The notes under the pieces were generated by a model, which was not told the DNA's origin, made no database searches, and saw only the letters and a program-made list of their open reading frames with translations. A DNA stretch of 64,000 nucleotides from Chloroflexota bacterium (lineage in GTDB: Bacteria; Chloroflexota; Anaerolineae; UBA1429): positions 1 through 64,000 of the forward strand of contig DUUT01000013.1 of the NCBI GenBank assembly GCA_012841405.1, written 5' to 3'. Numbering within the stretch: position 1 is the stretch's first letter; each line of letters starts with the position of its first letter. Both the position numbers and the translations under genes were made by a program. This document shows positions 46,862 to 56,830 of the stretch, one piece after another.

Positions 46862-47874
46862 GCGCCTTGAGCGATAGTTGCAGTCTCCCGACGATCTCGG
46901 TCGTCGTACCTGTGTACAACGGGGAGCAGACGGTAGCGACCTGTATCGAAAGCCTCCTGGAGCAGACCTACCCAACAGAGCGCTATGAAGTGATTGTCGT
47001 CGAGAACGGCTCCACGGATGCGACGAGCGACGTCATCAGCCGCTACCCCGTCTCGCTGCTGCACAGCCCCGTCCGGGGCCCTGCGGCCGCGCGGAATCTG
47101 GGGCTCTCCCAGAGCCAGGCTGATATCGTTGCCTTTACCGATGCCGACTGTGTCGCCCATCCGCGTTGGTTGGCGGAACTCGCGCGCCTCTACGTCGACG
47201 ATCCGGACGTAGCCGGCGTCGGCGGGGCGATCCTCGCCTATACCCACAGCGAGCGCACCGCCGTGGAGCGCTTTTTGGACGAGCATCCCCCGCTCATCAA
47301 CTGGGTGAGCAGCGCAGACCAGTACCTGCCCCACCTGCTCACCGCCAACGCCTCGTACCGGCGCCCGTTCCTCTACCGCGCCGGCGGCTTTAACCCGCAC
47401 CACCTGGCCGCCGACGACGTGGACCTCTCGTGGCGTCTCCAGGTCGAGTTTGGGGCCAAGCTCGCCTACGCGCCCAAGGCCGTCGTGTACCACCACCACC
47501 GGGCAACGCAGGGTGGGCTGGCGCGCATGTACCGGCGCACCGGCTTTGTAGAGATCCTGCTCGACACCATGTTCTGGGACGCTCCGGGCTTTCGCCGACG
47601 GCGGGGCTACCACCTGCGGCGGCTGTTCGAGCAGAGCGCGCGGCTGCCCCTCTACCTCATGGCAGCGGTGATCCGGCGCGTGCGCCTGGCTCGTGGCGCC
47701 ATCACCCCGTACGAGGCGATGGTGCCGCTCCTGGCGCTGCTGCGAGAGAGCAGCAACATCTATGGCAAACTCGAGGGCCTGTGGGCCACCCGCTTTATGT
47801 CGGACGCGGAGCAAGCCTTGGCTCTGGAACCAGGCCGCATGATCGGGCGCCTGTTCTCATCACACAAGGAGTGA
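46858..47874 (+). CDS. GT2 glycosyltransferase
   Basis: ISVVVPVYNGEQTVATCIESLLEQTYP, FTDADCVAHPRWL, DDVDLSWRL; GTG start inferred. Confidence 0.9.
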   Translation: MSALSDSCSLPTISVVVPVYNGEQTVATCIESLLEQTYPTERYEVIVVENGSTDATSDVISRYPVSLLHSPVRGPAAARNLGLSQSQADIVAFTDADCVAHPRWLAELARLYVDDPDVAGVGGAILAYTHSERTAVERFLDEHPPLINWVSSADQYLPHLLTANASYRRPFLYRAGGFNPHHLAADDVDLSWRLQVEFGAKLAYAPKAVVYHHHRATQGGLARMYRRTGFVEILLDTMFWDAPGFRRRRGYHLRRLFEQSARLPLYLMAAVIRRVRLARGAITPYEAMVPLLALLRESSNIYGKLEGLWATRFMSDAEQALALEPGRMIGRLFSSHKE

Positions 47875-47940
47875 GCGATCCATGCCACCGACCCGTAAGG
47901 GCCACACGCGCTGCCCGAATAGCGATATCGAGAACCGCAC

Positions 47941-49368
47941 ATGAAGGTGATTCTGGTCAGCCACCACTTTCCGCCGGGGCGGCTCGGCGGCGTCGAGCTC
48001 GTGACGCTGCGGACGGCGCACTGGCTCCAGCGCTGCGGCCACGCCGTCCAGGTGGTGGCCGTCGAGCGGGCCACCGAGGGCGCGCCCGATCGCGTAGAGG
48101 CGCGGATGGACGTCTACCAGGGTGTTCCGGTCGTGCGTCTGACCATTGACCTCTTTGCGCCGGGGACGCCATGGGAGTGGCGCTACCGCCACCCCGTCCT
48201 CGAAGCGTGGTTTCGCAACCACCTGGAGAAGGAGCGTCCGGATGTGGCCCACATCCAGAGTTGCTATCTCCTCACGGTGGGAGCCATCCACGCCGCCTGC
48301 GATGTCGGCTGCACGACGGTGGCAAGCCTGCACGACTACTGGTTCCTCTGCCCACGCCTCACCATGCTACGGCCCGACGATACCTGCTGTGACGGTCCCG
48401 ACGATCCCCAGGCCTGTGCGTGGTGCCTGATGATGGAGCGCCGCCGCTACCGCTACCTAGAGGCGGCCACCCATGGTCTGAGTGGCGCCGTCATGACCCG
48501 TGCCCTGCGCTGGATCGGCCCGGCTCGGCGGCTCGCCGCGCCCACGGATCCCGCTACCCTCCAGCGACGCCGCGTGGTGGTACGGGAGGCGCTGGCGCGC
48601 GCTGACGCCCTGGTGACGCCATCGCCGTATGTGCGCTACCTACTCCAGGATCAAGGACTGGCGCCCGAACGCGTGCGCCTTGTGCAGCACGGTTTGGTCC
48701 TGCCCGCCGAGGCGGCGGCCGCGCGGAGCGACCCGCCTCCCCCCTACGCGAGACGCTTTGCCTACCTAGGCCAGGTGATCGCGCCCAAGGGGTTGCACCT
48801 GCTCCTCCGAGCCTTTCGCCGCCTCCACGCCGAACAGGGCGAGGTGACGCTCGACGTATACGGCGACGGGCTCGGCCTACCCTACGAGCAGCGCGTGCGC
48901 GCACTGGCGGGCGCGCGTGAGGGGGTCACCTGGCATGGACGGTACGCCCCCGAGGACGTGTGGCGCATCCTCCGGGGGGTCGATGTGGTCGTGGTGCCGT
49001 CCCTGTGGCGCGAGATCGGCCCGCTGGTCATGTTCGAGGCGCTAGCGGCAGGCCGCCCCGTGGTGGCCTCCGACCTGCCGAACATGCACTTTGCCGTGCA
49101 TCACGACGAGAACGGGCTCCTCTTCGCCCCCGGCGACGTCGGCGGCTTGGAGCGACAGCTCCGCCGGTTGACCAGAGAGGAGGGCCTCATGGCGCGCCTC
49201 CATGACGGCATCCGGCCGCCACGCACCGAGGAGCGCGCCATGGCCGAGCTGATGACCGTGTATCGGCAGGCGATGGCGCGCGGGGGACGCCCGGCGCGCA
49301 CCGGCACCGCCCCGCGTGCCGAGCTCGGCACGGGGAGCATCGCTACGCGCCGTAATGGAAACGTGTAA
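47941..49368 (+). CDS. GT4 glycosyltransferase
   Basis: MKVILVSHHFPPGRLGGVELVTLRTA, VVPSLWREIGPLVMFEALAAGRPVVASD. Confidence 0.92.
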   Translation: MKVILVSHHFPPGRLGGVELVTLRTAHWLQRCGHAVQVVAVERATEGAPDRVEARMDVYQGVPVVRLTIDLFAPGTPWEWRYRHPVLEAWFRNHLEKERPDVAHIQSCYLLTVGAIHAACDVGCTTVASLHDYWFLCPRLTMLRPDDTCCDGPDDPQACAWCLMMERRRYRYLEAATHGLSGAVMTRALRWIGPARRLAAPTDPATLQRRRVVVREALARADALVTPSPYVRYLLQDQGLAPERVRLVQHGLVLPAEAAAARSDPPPPYARRFAYLGQVIAPKGLHLLLRAFRRLHAEQGEVTLDVYGDGLGLPYEQRVRALAGAREGVTWHGRYAPEDVWRILRGVDVVVVPSLWREIGPLVMFEALAAGRPVVASDLPNMHFAVHHDENGLLFAPGDVGGLERQLRRLTREEGLMARLHDGIRPPRTEERAMAELMTVYRQAMARGGRPARTGTAPRAELGTGSIATRRNGNV

Positions 49369-49387
49369 CGGGAGGGGAGAGATATCC

Positions 49388-49585
49388 ATGTGCGATGCGG
49401 GCGGCGTTGCCGCCATCATTGCGGCATCAGCGGAGGCGCCCAGTGCGCGCAACCGCGTATTTAACGTGGGCGCCGAGACACCTTCTAGCGTGGACTATCT
49501 CTCGACGGCGGCAGCGATGGGCATGGGGATCGCGATCGCCCCGATGGCTGGTGGCAAGGCGGCCACTGGGAGGCGGGCCGCATGA
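49388..49585 (+). pseudogene. Possible C-terminal remnant of NAD-dependent sugar epimerase/dehydratase
   Basis: Short ORF reads MCDAGGVAAIIAASAEAPSARNRVFNVGAETPSSVDYL, resembling the DDVVxAIxAAxxAPxAxxRVFNVGxGxxxSV segment of extended SDRs; no N-terminal Rossmann part. Confidence 0.5.
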
Positions 49586-50502
49586 TGCCCTTGGTGTGCA
49601 TCGTGGTGCTGAACTGGAACAACGCCCCCGAGACGCTGAGCTGCCTCGCGTCGCTCCAATGGGTGGACTATCCCCGCTTTGACGTCGTCATCGTCGATAA
49701 TGGGTCCACCGACGCGTCGGTCACGACCATACGGCAGCACCATCCCGAGGTGACCGTCCTCGAGGCGGGTGCAAATCTCGGCTTTACTGGCGGCAACAAC
49801 CTGGGGCTGCGGTGGGCCCTGGACCGGGGCGCTGCCTATGCGCTGCTGCTGAACAACGACACTGCCCTCGAGCCCTCGTTCCTACGTCGCACCGTCGAAG
49901 CGGCCGAGGCGGACCCCCGCGTGGGCATCGCCAGCCCTCTGATCCTGTATCACTCCCAGCCAGATACCATCTGGTCTGCGGGGGGCACCATCGACTGGCG
50001 CCGCGGCACCGCGACGATGATCGGGCTCGATGCACGGCATGCGGGGCAGTTCGGCCACACACCGTACCAGGTGGATTTTGTCACCGGTTGCGCCCTCCTC
50101 ATCAAGGCGGGCGTCATGCGGCGCGTGGGGCTCCTCGACGATCGCTTCTTCCTCTACTACGAGGACACCGAGTGGTGCGTTCGCGCGCGGCGCGCCGGCT
50201 ACCGCATCATCGTCGTGCCGCAGGCGCGCATCTGGCACAAGATATCGCCCGCGGCGCGCGAAGCCTCCGCTCAGGTGCACTATTTCATGACGCGCAACCG
50301 CCTGCTCTTTCTGCGGGCGGCGCGCGCTGGGGCCAGTGCCTGGCTGTATACGTTACTAGCCGACTATGCCCGCACGCTGCTGAGCTGGTCGGTACGCCCG
50401 CGCTGGCGCTCCAAGCGGCGGCAGCGGCGGGCGATGATGCGGGCCATCGTGGACGCTGGGCGCGGCAGGTGGGGCACCTACGCCGGCCTCGCCGGCCTCT
50501 GA
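49582..50502 (+). CDS. GT2 glycosyltransferase (rhamnosyltransferase-like)
   Basis: VCIVVLNWNNAPETLSCLASL, VDNGSTDAS, NLGFTGGNNLGL, LLLNNDT. Confidence 0.92.
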   Translation: MMPLVCIVVLNWNNAPETLSCLASLQWVDYPRFDVVIVDNGSTDASVTTIRQHHPEVTVLEAGANLGFTGGNNLGLRWALDRGAAYALLLNNDTALEPSFLRRTVEAAEADPRVGIASPLILYHSQPDTIWSAGGTIDWRRGTATMIGLDARHAGQFGHTPYQVDFVTGCALLIKAGVMRRVGLLDDRFFLYYEDTEWCVRARRAGYRIIVVPQARIWHKISPAAREASAQVHYFMTRNRLLFLRAARAGASAWLYTLLADYARTLLSWSVRPRWRSKRRQRRAMMRAIVDAGRGRWGTYAGLAGL

Positions 50503-50523
50503 GCGCCCAGCGTATGGACATCG

Positions 50524-50826
50524 ATGGACAACGGGACGGGAAACGGAGCAGAAATGGACGAAAGAACCTGCATTCGCGAGTTCCTGCGTGATTGCTTCAT
50601 CCTCGATGGCGGATTCGACGCGCTGGGGGACGACGCCTCCTTCCTTGAGAACGGTATCGTCGACTCGACCGGCGTCCTCGAGCTCGTCGTGTTCGTCGAG
50701 GAAACCTTTGGCATTGAGGTAGCCGATCACGAGGTAGTCCCCGAGAACTTTGACTCAGTAAACCGTATTGTGGCCTATATCACCGCCAAGGAGAACGAGG
50801 GCGGTACCATCTCTGGTGGGAGCTAG
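50524..50826 (+). CDS. Acyl carrier protein
   Basis: DDASFLENGIVDSTGVLELVVFVEETFGIEVADHEVVPENFDSVNRIVAYI. Confidence 0.9.
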   Translation: MDNGTGNGAEMDERTCIREFLRDCFILDGGFDALGDDASFLENGIVDSTGVLELVVFVEETFGIEVADHEVVPENFDSVNRIVAYITAKENEGGTISGGS

Positions 50827-50830
50827 CCGG

Positions 50831-52375
50831 ATGCTGGTGCACGACTATCTGGAGCGTAGCGCCGACCGCCTTCCCGACAAGACCGCCCTAGTGTGCGGTA
50901 CACGGCGGCTGAGCTATGCTGAGATCGACACCATGGCCGATCGATTGGCGACCACGCTGCGCCGGGCGGGCGTCTGCCGGGGAGACCGCGTCGTCATCAC
51001 CCTGCCCAACACACCCGAGGCCGTGGTCAGTCTCTTTGCTACGCTCAAGGCGGATGCGGCCTTTGTGATGGTCAACCCCACCACCAAGGCCGACAAGCTG
51101 GCGTACATCGTCCAGAACTGCCGCCCCTCCGCCCTCATCACCGAGGCGGGGCAGGCCGTGGCGGTGGAGGAGGCCAAGGCCGCCTGCCCCTCGGTGCGCT
51201 GTCACCTCGTGGTCGGCGACGGCTACGCAGAGCAGGCCGCCATGTCCTGGGAGGATGGCGTCGCGGCCGGCGACCCCAAGCGACCTGCACGGCACGCCAT
51301 CGACCTCGACCTCGCTGCCCTGATCTATACCTCGGGCAGTACCGGCCGACCCAAGGGAGTGATGGCGACACACCTCAACATGGTGACCGCCGCCATCTCG
51401 ATTACGACGTACCTCGAGAGCAGGCCGGACGACGTGGTTCTCAATGTGCTCCCCCTTTCCTTCGACTATGGCCTCTACCAGGTCCTCATGGCCGCCCGCG
51501 TGGGTGCCACCCTGGTGCTGGAACGCAACGTCGCCTACCCGCAGATGCTGGTAGACCGCATGGCGAGCGAGGCCGTTACCGGCCTCCCCGGCGTGCCCAC
51601 GCTGTTTGCCCTCCTCCTGCAACTCAGCGGCTTTGAACGGCACCCTCTGCCACATCTGCGCTACATGACCAACACCGGCGCCGCCCTGCCCGTGGAGCAC
51701 ATCCGCCGGTTGCGCGCGGCCTTTCCCCATGCCAGGCTCTACTCCATGTACGGCCTCACCGAGTGCAAGCGGGTGAGCTACTTGCCACCCGAGGAGGTGG
51801 ACCGCCGTCCGCGCTCCGTGGGCATCGCCATACCGAACACCGAGGTATGGATCGAGGACGCGCAGGGGAACCGCCTCGGTCCGGGGCAGGTGGGCGAGCT
51901 GGTCGTGCGGGGCGCCCACGTGACGCGCGGCTACTGGGAGGATCCCGAAGCCACGATGCGCACCTTTGGGCCCGGCCCCCTCCCCGGGGAGACGGTGCTG
52001 TATACGGGTGACCTCTTTACCATGGATGCCGAGGGCTACCTGTACTTTGTGGGCCGCCAGGATGACATCATCAAGACGCGCGGCGAAAAGGTAAGCCCCC
52101 GCGAGGTGGAGAACGTGCTCTATGCCCTCCCCGAGACCGTCGAGGCCGCCGTGATCGGCGTCCCCGACCCCATCCTGGGACAGGCGATCAAAGCGTACAT
52201 CGTGCCACGGGATGGCAGCCGCCTGACGCCGCAGGACGTCATCCGCCACTGTCGCCGCCATCTGGAGGATCACATGATCCCCAGCCAGATCACGTTCTGC
52301 GCGACGCTGCCCAAGACCGAGTCGGGCAAGATTCACATGGCAAGGCTGCGAGAGGAGGCGCAGCAGAACGACTGA
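50831..52375 (+). CDS. AMP-forming acyl-CoA/acyl-ACP synthetase
   Basis: LIYTSGSTGRPKGVMATH, MYGLTECKR, YTGDLFTMDAEGYLYFVGRQDDIIKTRGEKVSP, PKTESGKIHM. Confidence 0.93.
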   Translation: MLVHDYLERSADRLPDKTALVCGTRRLSYAEIDTMADRLATTLRRAGVCRGDRVVITLPNTPEAVVSLFATLKADAAFVMVNPTTKADKLAYIVQNCRPSALITEAGQAVAVEEAKAACPSVRCHLVVGDGYAEQAAMSWEDGVAAGDPKRPARHAIDLDLAALIYTSGSTGRPKGVMATHLNMVTAAISITTYLESRPDDVVLNVLPLSFDYGLYQVLMAARVGATLVLERNVAYPQMLVDRMASEAVTGLPGVPTLFALLLQLSGFERHPLPHLRYMTNTGAALPVEHIRRLRAAFPHARLYSMYGLTECKRVSYLPPEEVDRRPRSVGIAIPNTEVWIEDAQGNRLGPGQVGELVVRGAHVTRGYWEDPEATMRTFGPGPLPGETVLYTGDLFTMDAEGYLYFVGRQDDIIKTRGEKVSPREVENVLYALPETVEAAVIGVPDPILGQAIKAYIVPRDGSRLTPQDVIRHCRRHLEDHMIPSQITFCATLPKTESGKIHMARLREEAQQND

Positions 52376-54411
52376 TGTGCGGCATTGTGGGCTGGGTGAA
52401 TACAGGGAGAGATACCCCCGTGTGCGTCGAGACGCTGCGGCGGATGCTGGCCATGATCCGCCACCGTGGGCCCGACGCCTTTGGCGTCTACATCGGCGCC
52501 GGCGTGGGGCTGGGCAGCGCCCGGCTGAGTATCATCGACCTGGAGGGCGGACAGCAACCCATCCACAACGAGGATCACACGGCCTGGGTCATCAGCAATG
52601 GCGAGATCTATAACTATGTCGAGCTGCGCGCCGCGCTCGAGGCCGCCGGCCACGCCTTTGCCACGCAGTCGGACACGGAGGTGATCGTGCACCTGTACGA
52701 GGAGTACGGCCCCTCGTTCATCGATCACCTCAATGGGCCCTTTGCCCTCGCGCTGTGGGATGAGCGCTCGCGTGCGCTCCTCTTGGCCCGCGATCGTCTC
52801 GGCATCCGGCCGCTGTACTACACCACGCTGGGCGATAGGTTCCTGTTCGCCTCCGAGATCAAGGCCCTGTTCGCCGCACCCGGCGTGACCGCCGAGATCG
52901 ACCCGCGGGCGCTGGTGCAGGTCCTCACGTTCTGGACGACGCTATCGCCGTATACGGCATTCCGAGGGGTGCGCTCCGTCCCTCCGGGGCACACGTTGCG
53001 CCTCGCCGATGGGCGCGCGACGCTGCGCCGCTACTGGGCGCTCGACCTCGCCGAGGAGGAGCGGCCCGAGCGTTCGCTGGACGATGCCGCCTATGAGCTG
53101 CTCGCCCTGTTGGTGGATGCGATCCGCCTTCGCCTGCGCGCCGACGTTCCCGTGGGCGCCTATCTCAGTGGTGGGTTGGACTCATCCACCACCGCTGCCC
53201 TGGCACAGATGCTCACCACCCGACGCCTACGCACCTTTGGCATCGGCTTTAGTGATCCTGCCTTTGACGAGACGCCGCACCAAGAACGCATGAGCGCCTT
53301 TCTCGGCACCGAGCACCGGGCGTACCGCTGTACGCCGGATGATCTCGCCGCCACCCTCGCGGAAGTCGTATGGCACAGCGAGATGCCGCTCGTGCGCACG
53401 GCTCCGGCCCCCATGTTCCTCCTCTCGCGTCTGGTCCGTGGGGAGGGCTATCGCGTGGTGCTCACCGGAGAGGGCGCCGACGAGATTCTGGGCGGGTACG
53501 ACATCTACAAGGAGGCCAAGGTGCGCCGCTTCTGGGCGCAATGCCCCGGTTCAGCCTGGCGATCGCTCCCACTCCGTCGCCTCTACCCCTACGTGGCCCC
53601 CCTGGCGAGCGAGACCGACGCCTACCTGCGGGGCGTGTTTGGTCGCCATCTGGAGGACACCGATGACGCGCTGTATTCGCACCGCCTCCGCTGGGCGAAC
53701 ACGGCGCGTTGCCGTCGCTTCCTGGCCGCCGATCTGCGCCAGCACCTGGAGGACTATGATCCGCTGGAGGAGCTGCGCGATGCGCTCCCCGCGGCGTTCA
53801 CCGCGTGGCCACCGCTGGGGCGCGCCCAGTACCTCGAGATGACGATCTTTATGTCCGAGTACCTCCTCTCCTCTCAGGGGGATCGCATGATGATGGCGCA
53901 CTCGGTTGAGGGGCGCTACCCCTTCCTCGACCACCGGGTGGTCGAGTTCTGCTCGCGCCTGCCGAGTCGCTACCGGCTGGCGGGCCTGAAGGAAAAGTGG
54001 GTGCTCCGGCGGGCGGTGGCGCCACTCCTGCCGCCCGAGGTCATCAAACGGCGCAAGCAACCCTACCGAGCGCCCATCGCCGGCGCGCTCGCCGGCGCCA
54101 GTCGTCCCGAAGCGCTGTCGGCAGCGCTGGCGCCAGACGCCCTTGCCGACGGCGGCTTGTTCCACAGCGACATGGTCCAGCGCCTCGTGGCCAAGTGCGA
54201 TCGCGTCGGTTCGCTCGGCGAGGTAGACGAGATGGCCCTCGTGGCGGTGCTGTCCACCCAGTTGCTCCACCAGCAGTTCATCGCCGCGTTCCCGGCAGTT
54301 CAGCCGGTCGACCTCGACACGCTGATCGACCGCAGCGCACTCCCTGCGAGAGCCGCAACGCCGCGGCAGGGGCCGACACCTGCACGGTCGCCTCAGATGG
54401 TGGGAGGATGA
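52375..54411 (+). CDS. Asparagine synthase (glutamine-hydrolysing) family amidotransferase
   Basis: MCGIVGWVN (Cys2 nucleophile), RHRGPDAFG, PVGAYLSGGLDSSTTAAL PP-loop. Confidence 0.93.
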   Translation: MCGIVGWVNTGRDTPVCVETLRRMLAMIRHRGPDAFGVYIGAGVGLGSARLSIIDLEGGQQPIHNEDHTAWVISNGEIYNYVELRAALEAAGHAFATQSDTEVIVHLYEEYGPSFIDHLNGPFALALWDERSRALLLARDRLGIRPLYYTTLGDRFLFASEIKALFAAPGVTAEIDPRALVQVLTFWTTLSPYTAFRGVRSVPPGHTLRLADGRATLRRYWALDLAEEERPERSLDDAAYELLALLVDAIRLRLRADVPVGAYLSGGLDSSTTAALAQMLTTRRLRTFGIGFSDPAFDETPHQERMSAFLGTEHRAYRCTPDDLAATLAEVVWHSEMPLVRTAPAPMFLLSRLVRGEGYRVVLTGEGADEILGGYDIYKEAKVRRFWAQCPGSAWRSLPLRRLYPYVAPLASETDAYLRGVFGRHLEDTDDALYSHRLRWANTARCRRFLAADLRQHLEDYDPLEELRDALPAAFTAWPPLGRAQYLEMTIFMSEYLLSSQGDRMMMAHSVEGRYPFLDHRVVEFCSRLPSRYRLAGLKEKWVLRRAVAPLLPPEVIKRRKQPYRAPIAGALAGASRPEALSAALAPDALADGGLFHSDMVQRLVAKCDRVGSLGEVDEMALVAVLSTQLLHQQFIAAFPAVQPVDLDTLIDRSALPARAATPRQGPTPARSPQMVGG

Positions 54412-55505
54412 TGATGGCGCAATCACAGCACGATGTGTACTGCCGACAGTGCGTGCTTCCCAGGGCGTTCCCCGGGGCCGATGTCGACGCTAGCGGCCTG
54501 TGTACCTTCTGCCGTCGCCCAGGGGCCTCTGGGGCCGATCACGAACGCCAGCAGGCCCGCATGCGCGCACGCTTCACAGCGTTCTGCGACACGCACCGCG
54601 GCCGCCAGCCATACGATTGCCTGCTCGCGTGGAGCGGCGGCAAGGATAGCACCTACACCCTCGCCCTCCTCCGCCAACGCTACGACCTGCGCGTGCTGGC
54701 CTACACCTTTGACAACGGCTTTGTCTCCCCGCGCGCCCTGGACAACATGCGGCAGGTGGCCGACGCCCTCGACGTCGATCACATCATCGTCCGGCCGCGG
54801 TTCGATGTGCTGCGCACCATCTTTCGCCAGGCAGCGGAGCGACCCGATGTCTACCCGGTGAAGGCACTGACGCGAACGAGCAGTGTGTGCAACGCCTGCA
54901 TGGGGCTGGCCAAGGGAATCGGCGCCCAGTTGGCGCTCCGCCATGGCGTGCCCATGGTGGCGTACGGCTGGTCGCCGGGCCAGGCGCCCCTGGCGTCCGC
55001 ACTCTTTGCGCGCCCGATCCGATTGTACCGCCCGATGGTCGAGGCCTTGGCCTCGCCACTGCGCCGCCTCACCTCTGTCGACATCGCCCCCTACTTCCCA
55101 ACGGCGGAAGACTGGGCGCGCGTCGAGACGCCACCGTGTGATGTGGCGCCGCTCCTTTTGCATCCTTATGACGAGCCGAGCGTCGTCGCAGCGATCGAAG
55201 CGCTCGGGTGGCGTCGGCCGACGGATACGGATCCGAACTCGTCCAATTGCCTGCTGAACGCGTACGGCAACGCCACACACCGGGCGCGCTATGGGTTCCA
55301 CCCCTACGCCCTCGAGATGGCCAACCTGGTACGGCAGGGCATCATGGAGCGTTCGGAGGCTCTGGCGCGGCTCGAGGCCCCTGAGGACCCGGCGGTGTTG
55401 ACCATGGTGCAGGATCGCCTAGGGGTCGAACGCTTCGCATCCTGCCAGATCGGCGCCGTGGGAGCGCCGCACACGTCGGTAGGAACAGGGGGGCATCGCC
55501 AATGA
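54408..55505 (+). CDS. PP-loop ATPase, N-acetyl sugar amidotransferase-like
   Basis: YCRQCVLPRAFPGADVDASGLCTFCR zinc-ribbon-like start, LLAWSGGKDSTYTLALL PP-loop, second Cys pair CNAC. Confidence 0.85.
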   Translation: MMMAQSQHDVYCRQCVLPRAFPGADVDASGLCTFCRRPGASGADHERQQARMRARFTAFCDTHRGRQPYDCLLAWSGGKDSTYTLALLRQRYDLRVLAYTFDNGFVSPRALDNMRQVADALDVDHIIVRPRFDVLRTIFRQAAERPDVYPVKALTRTSSVCNACMGLAKGIGAQLALRHGVPMVAYGWSPGQAPLASALFARPIRLYRPMVEALASPLRRLTSVDIAPYFPTAEDWARVETPPCDVAPLLLHPYDEPSVVAAIEALGWRRPTDTDPNSSNCLLNAYGNATHRARYGFHPYALEMANLVRQGIMERSEALARLEAPEDPAVLTMVQDRLGVERFASCQIGAVGAPHTSVGTGGHRQ

Positions 55506-56788
55506 ACCGGCTATCGCGTCGTACGCTGCTCACAGCATCCGCGGCGAGCGCGGGTCTGGTGTTGGCACGGACCTTCCGCCGCCTCACCCCCCTCGCCCAG
55601 ACGGTATCCTCGCCGCTCCACCTCCCCCTCATCGTCGCACAACGCACGCCGAGCGCAACGCCGATCCCCGAGCCGAGCCCCGGCCCATCACCGACGGCTG
55701 CGCCGCATCCACCGTCGGGGCCAGTATCAAACCACGGACACGTGGTGCACCTGCACGCCCGGGAGGCCACCCACTGGGACTATGGCAGCAACTACTACGG
55801 CGACTATGTCGACCAAGAGGTGGTCACGGCAATGATGGACGCCGGCGTCATGGCGCTCACGGGCCTCGGTACCGTGGCCGAGGCATGGCGCACCATCGTG
55901 CCCGGCTATGCGCCGGGCCGAGCCATCGCCATCAAGATCAACATGAACAACTGCTACCACTGCGAGCTGCCGCGCCTGGGCTGTGAGGATTGGCAACTCG
56001 CCCTGAATGCCGTGATTCACCCGGTGAACGCCCTGGTCGATGGGCTGCGCCGCGCGTACCCCGAGTTCGACGCGCGCGACGTGTGGGTGTACGAGGGTAC
56101 CGTCGGCGCCTCTCCACCGGTGAGCCAGCGCCGCATCCCCTCGCGGTTCGTGGCCGGCTGCCGCTTTCCAGGGGTGCGCTTTTTCGATACGGGCTGTGCC
56201 GAGCCCGCCACCTATGACAGCACCGCTGCGAGCGCCATCGTCCGCTGGCAGCCGCCCGCCGGCATCCCGGCGCCGCCCTCCACTCAGGTGACCGATCTGC
56301 TCGTCCATGCCACCTACGTCATCAACATGCCCATCATGCGGCGTCACGGGGCGGCGGGGGTCACCCTCGGCTTTAAGAACCATTTCGGCTCGGTGGCGGA
56401 CTGCAGTGGCCTGCACGAGTGGCTCTACCGCGAGGTGGACGGCGCGGCGTACAGCGCCCTCGCCGACCTGTACACGAACCCCAACATCGCCGCCAAGACG
56501 GTGCTGACCATAGGCGACGGCCTGTTCGGTAACTGGGAGAGCAACACCACCAAGGCCAAGCCATGGCGCACCTTCGGTGGGCAAGCGGCCAACAGCCTGC
56601 TCCTATCCACCGACCCCGTCGCCATCGATTGCGTGATGACTGACCTGCTGCACGCGGAGGAGCCCGTGGGTCCCACGGCCGACGCCTACCTTCAGCTCGC
56701 CACCCAAGCCAACCTGGGCGTCTATGAGCGCGGCGACCCCTGGGGCGGAGGCTATCGCCAGATCCACTACGAACGGAAGGAGTGGTAA
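55502..56788 (+). CDS. DUF362-domain protein with Tat-like signal
   Basis: MNRLSRRTLLTASAASAGLVLA twin-arginine-like; Pro/Ser/Thr linker; INMPIMRRHGAAGVTLGFKNHFGSV. Confidence 0.83.
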   Translation: MNRLSRRTLLTASAASAGLVLARTFRRLTPLAQTVSSPLHLPLIVAQRTPSATPIPEPSPGPSPTAAPHPPSGPVSNHGHVVHLHAREATHWDYGSNYYGDYVDQEVVTAMMDAGVMALTGLGTVAEAWRTIVPGYAPGRAIAIKINMNNCYHCELPRLGCEDWQLALNAVIHPVNALVDGLRRAYPEFDARDVWVYEGTVGASPPVSQRRIPSRFVAGCRFPGVRFFDTGCAEPATYDSTAASAIVRWQPPAGIPAPPSTQVTDLLVHATYVINMPIMRRHGAAGVTLGFKNHFGSVADCSGLHEWLYREVDGAAYSALADLYTNPNIAAKTVLTIGDGLFGNWESNTTKAKPWRTFGGQAANSLLLSTDPVAIDCVMTDLLHAEEPVGPTADAYLQLATQANLGVYERGDPWGGGYRQIHYERKEW

Positions 56789-56830
56789 CGAGTTGGTGCG
56801 CGGCATGACCCGAACGTTGCGGTGCGAACC

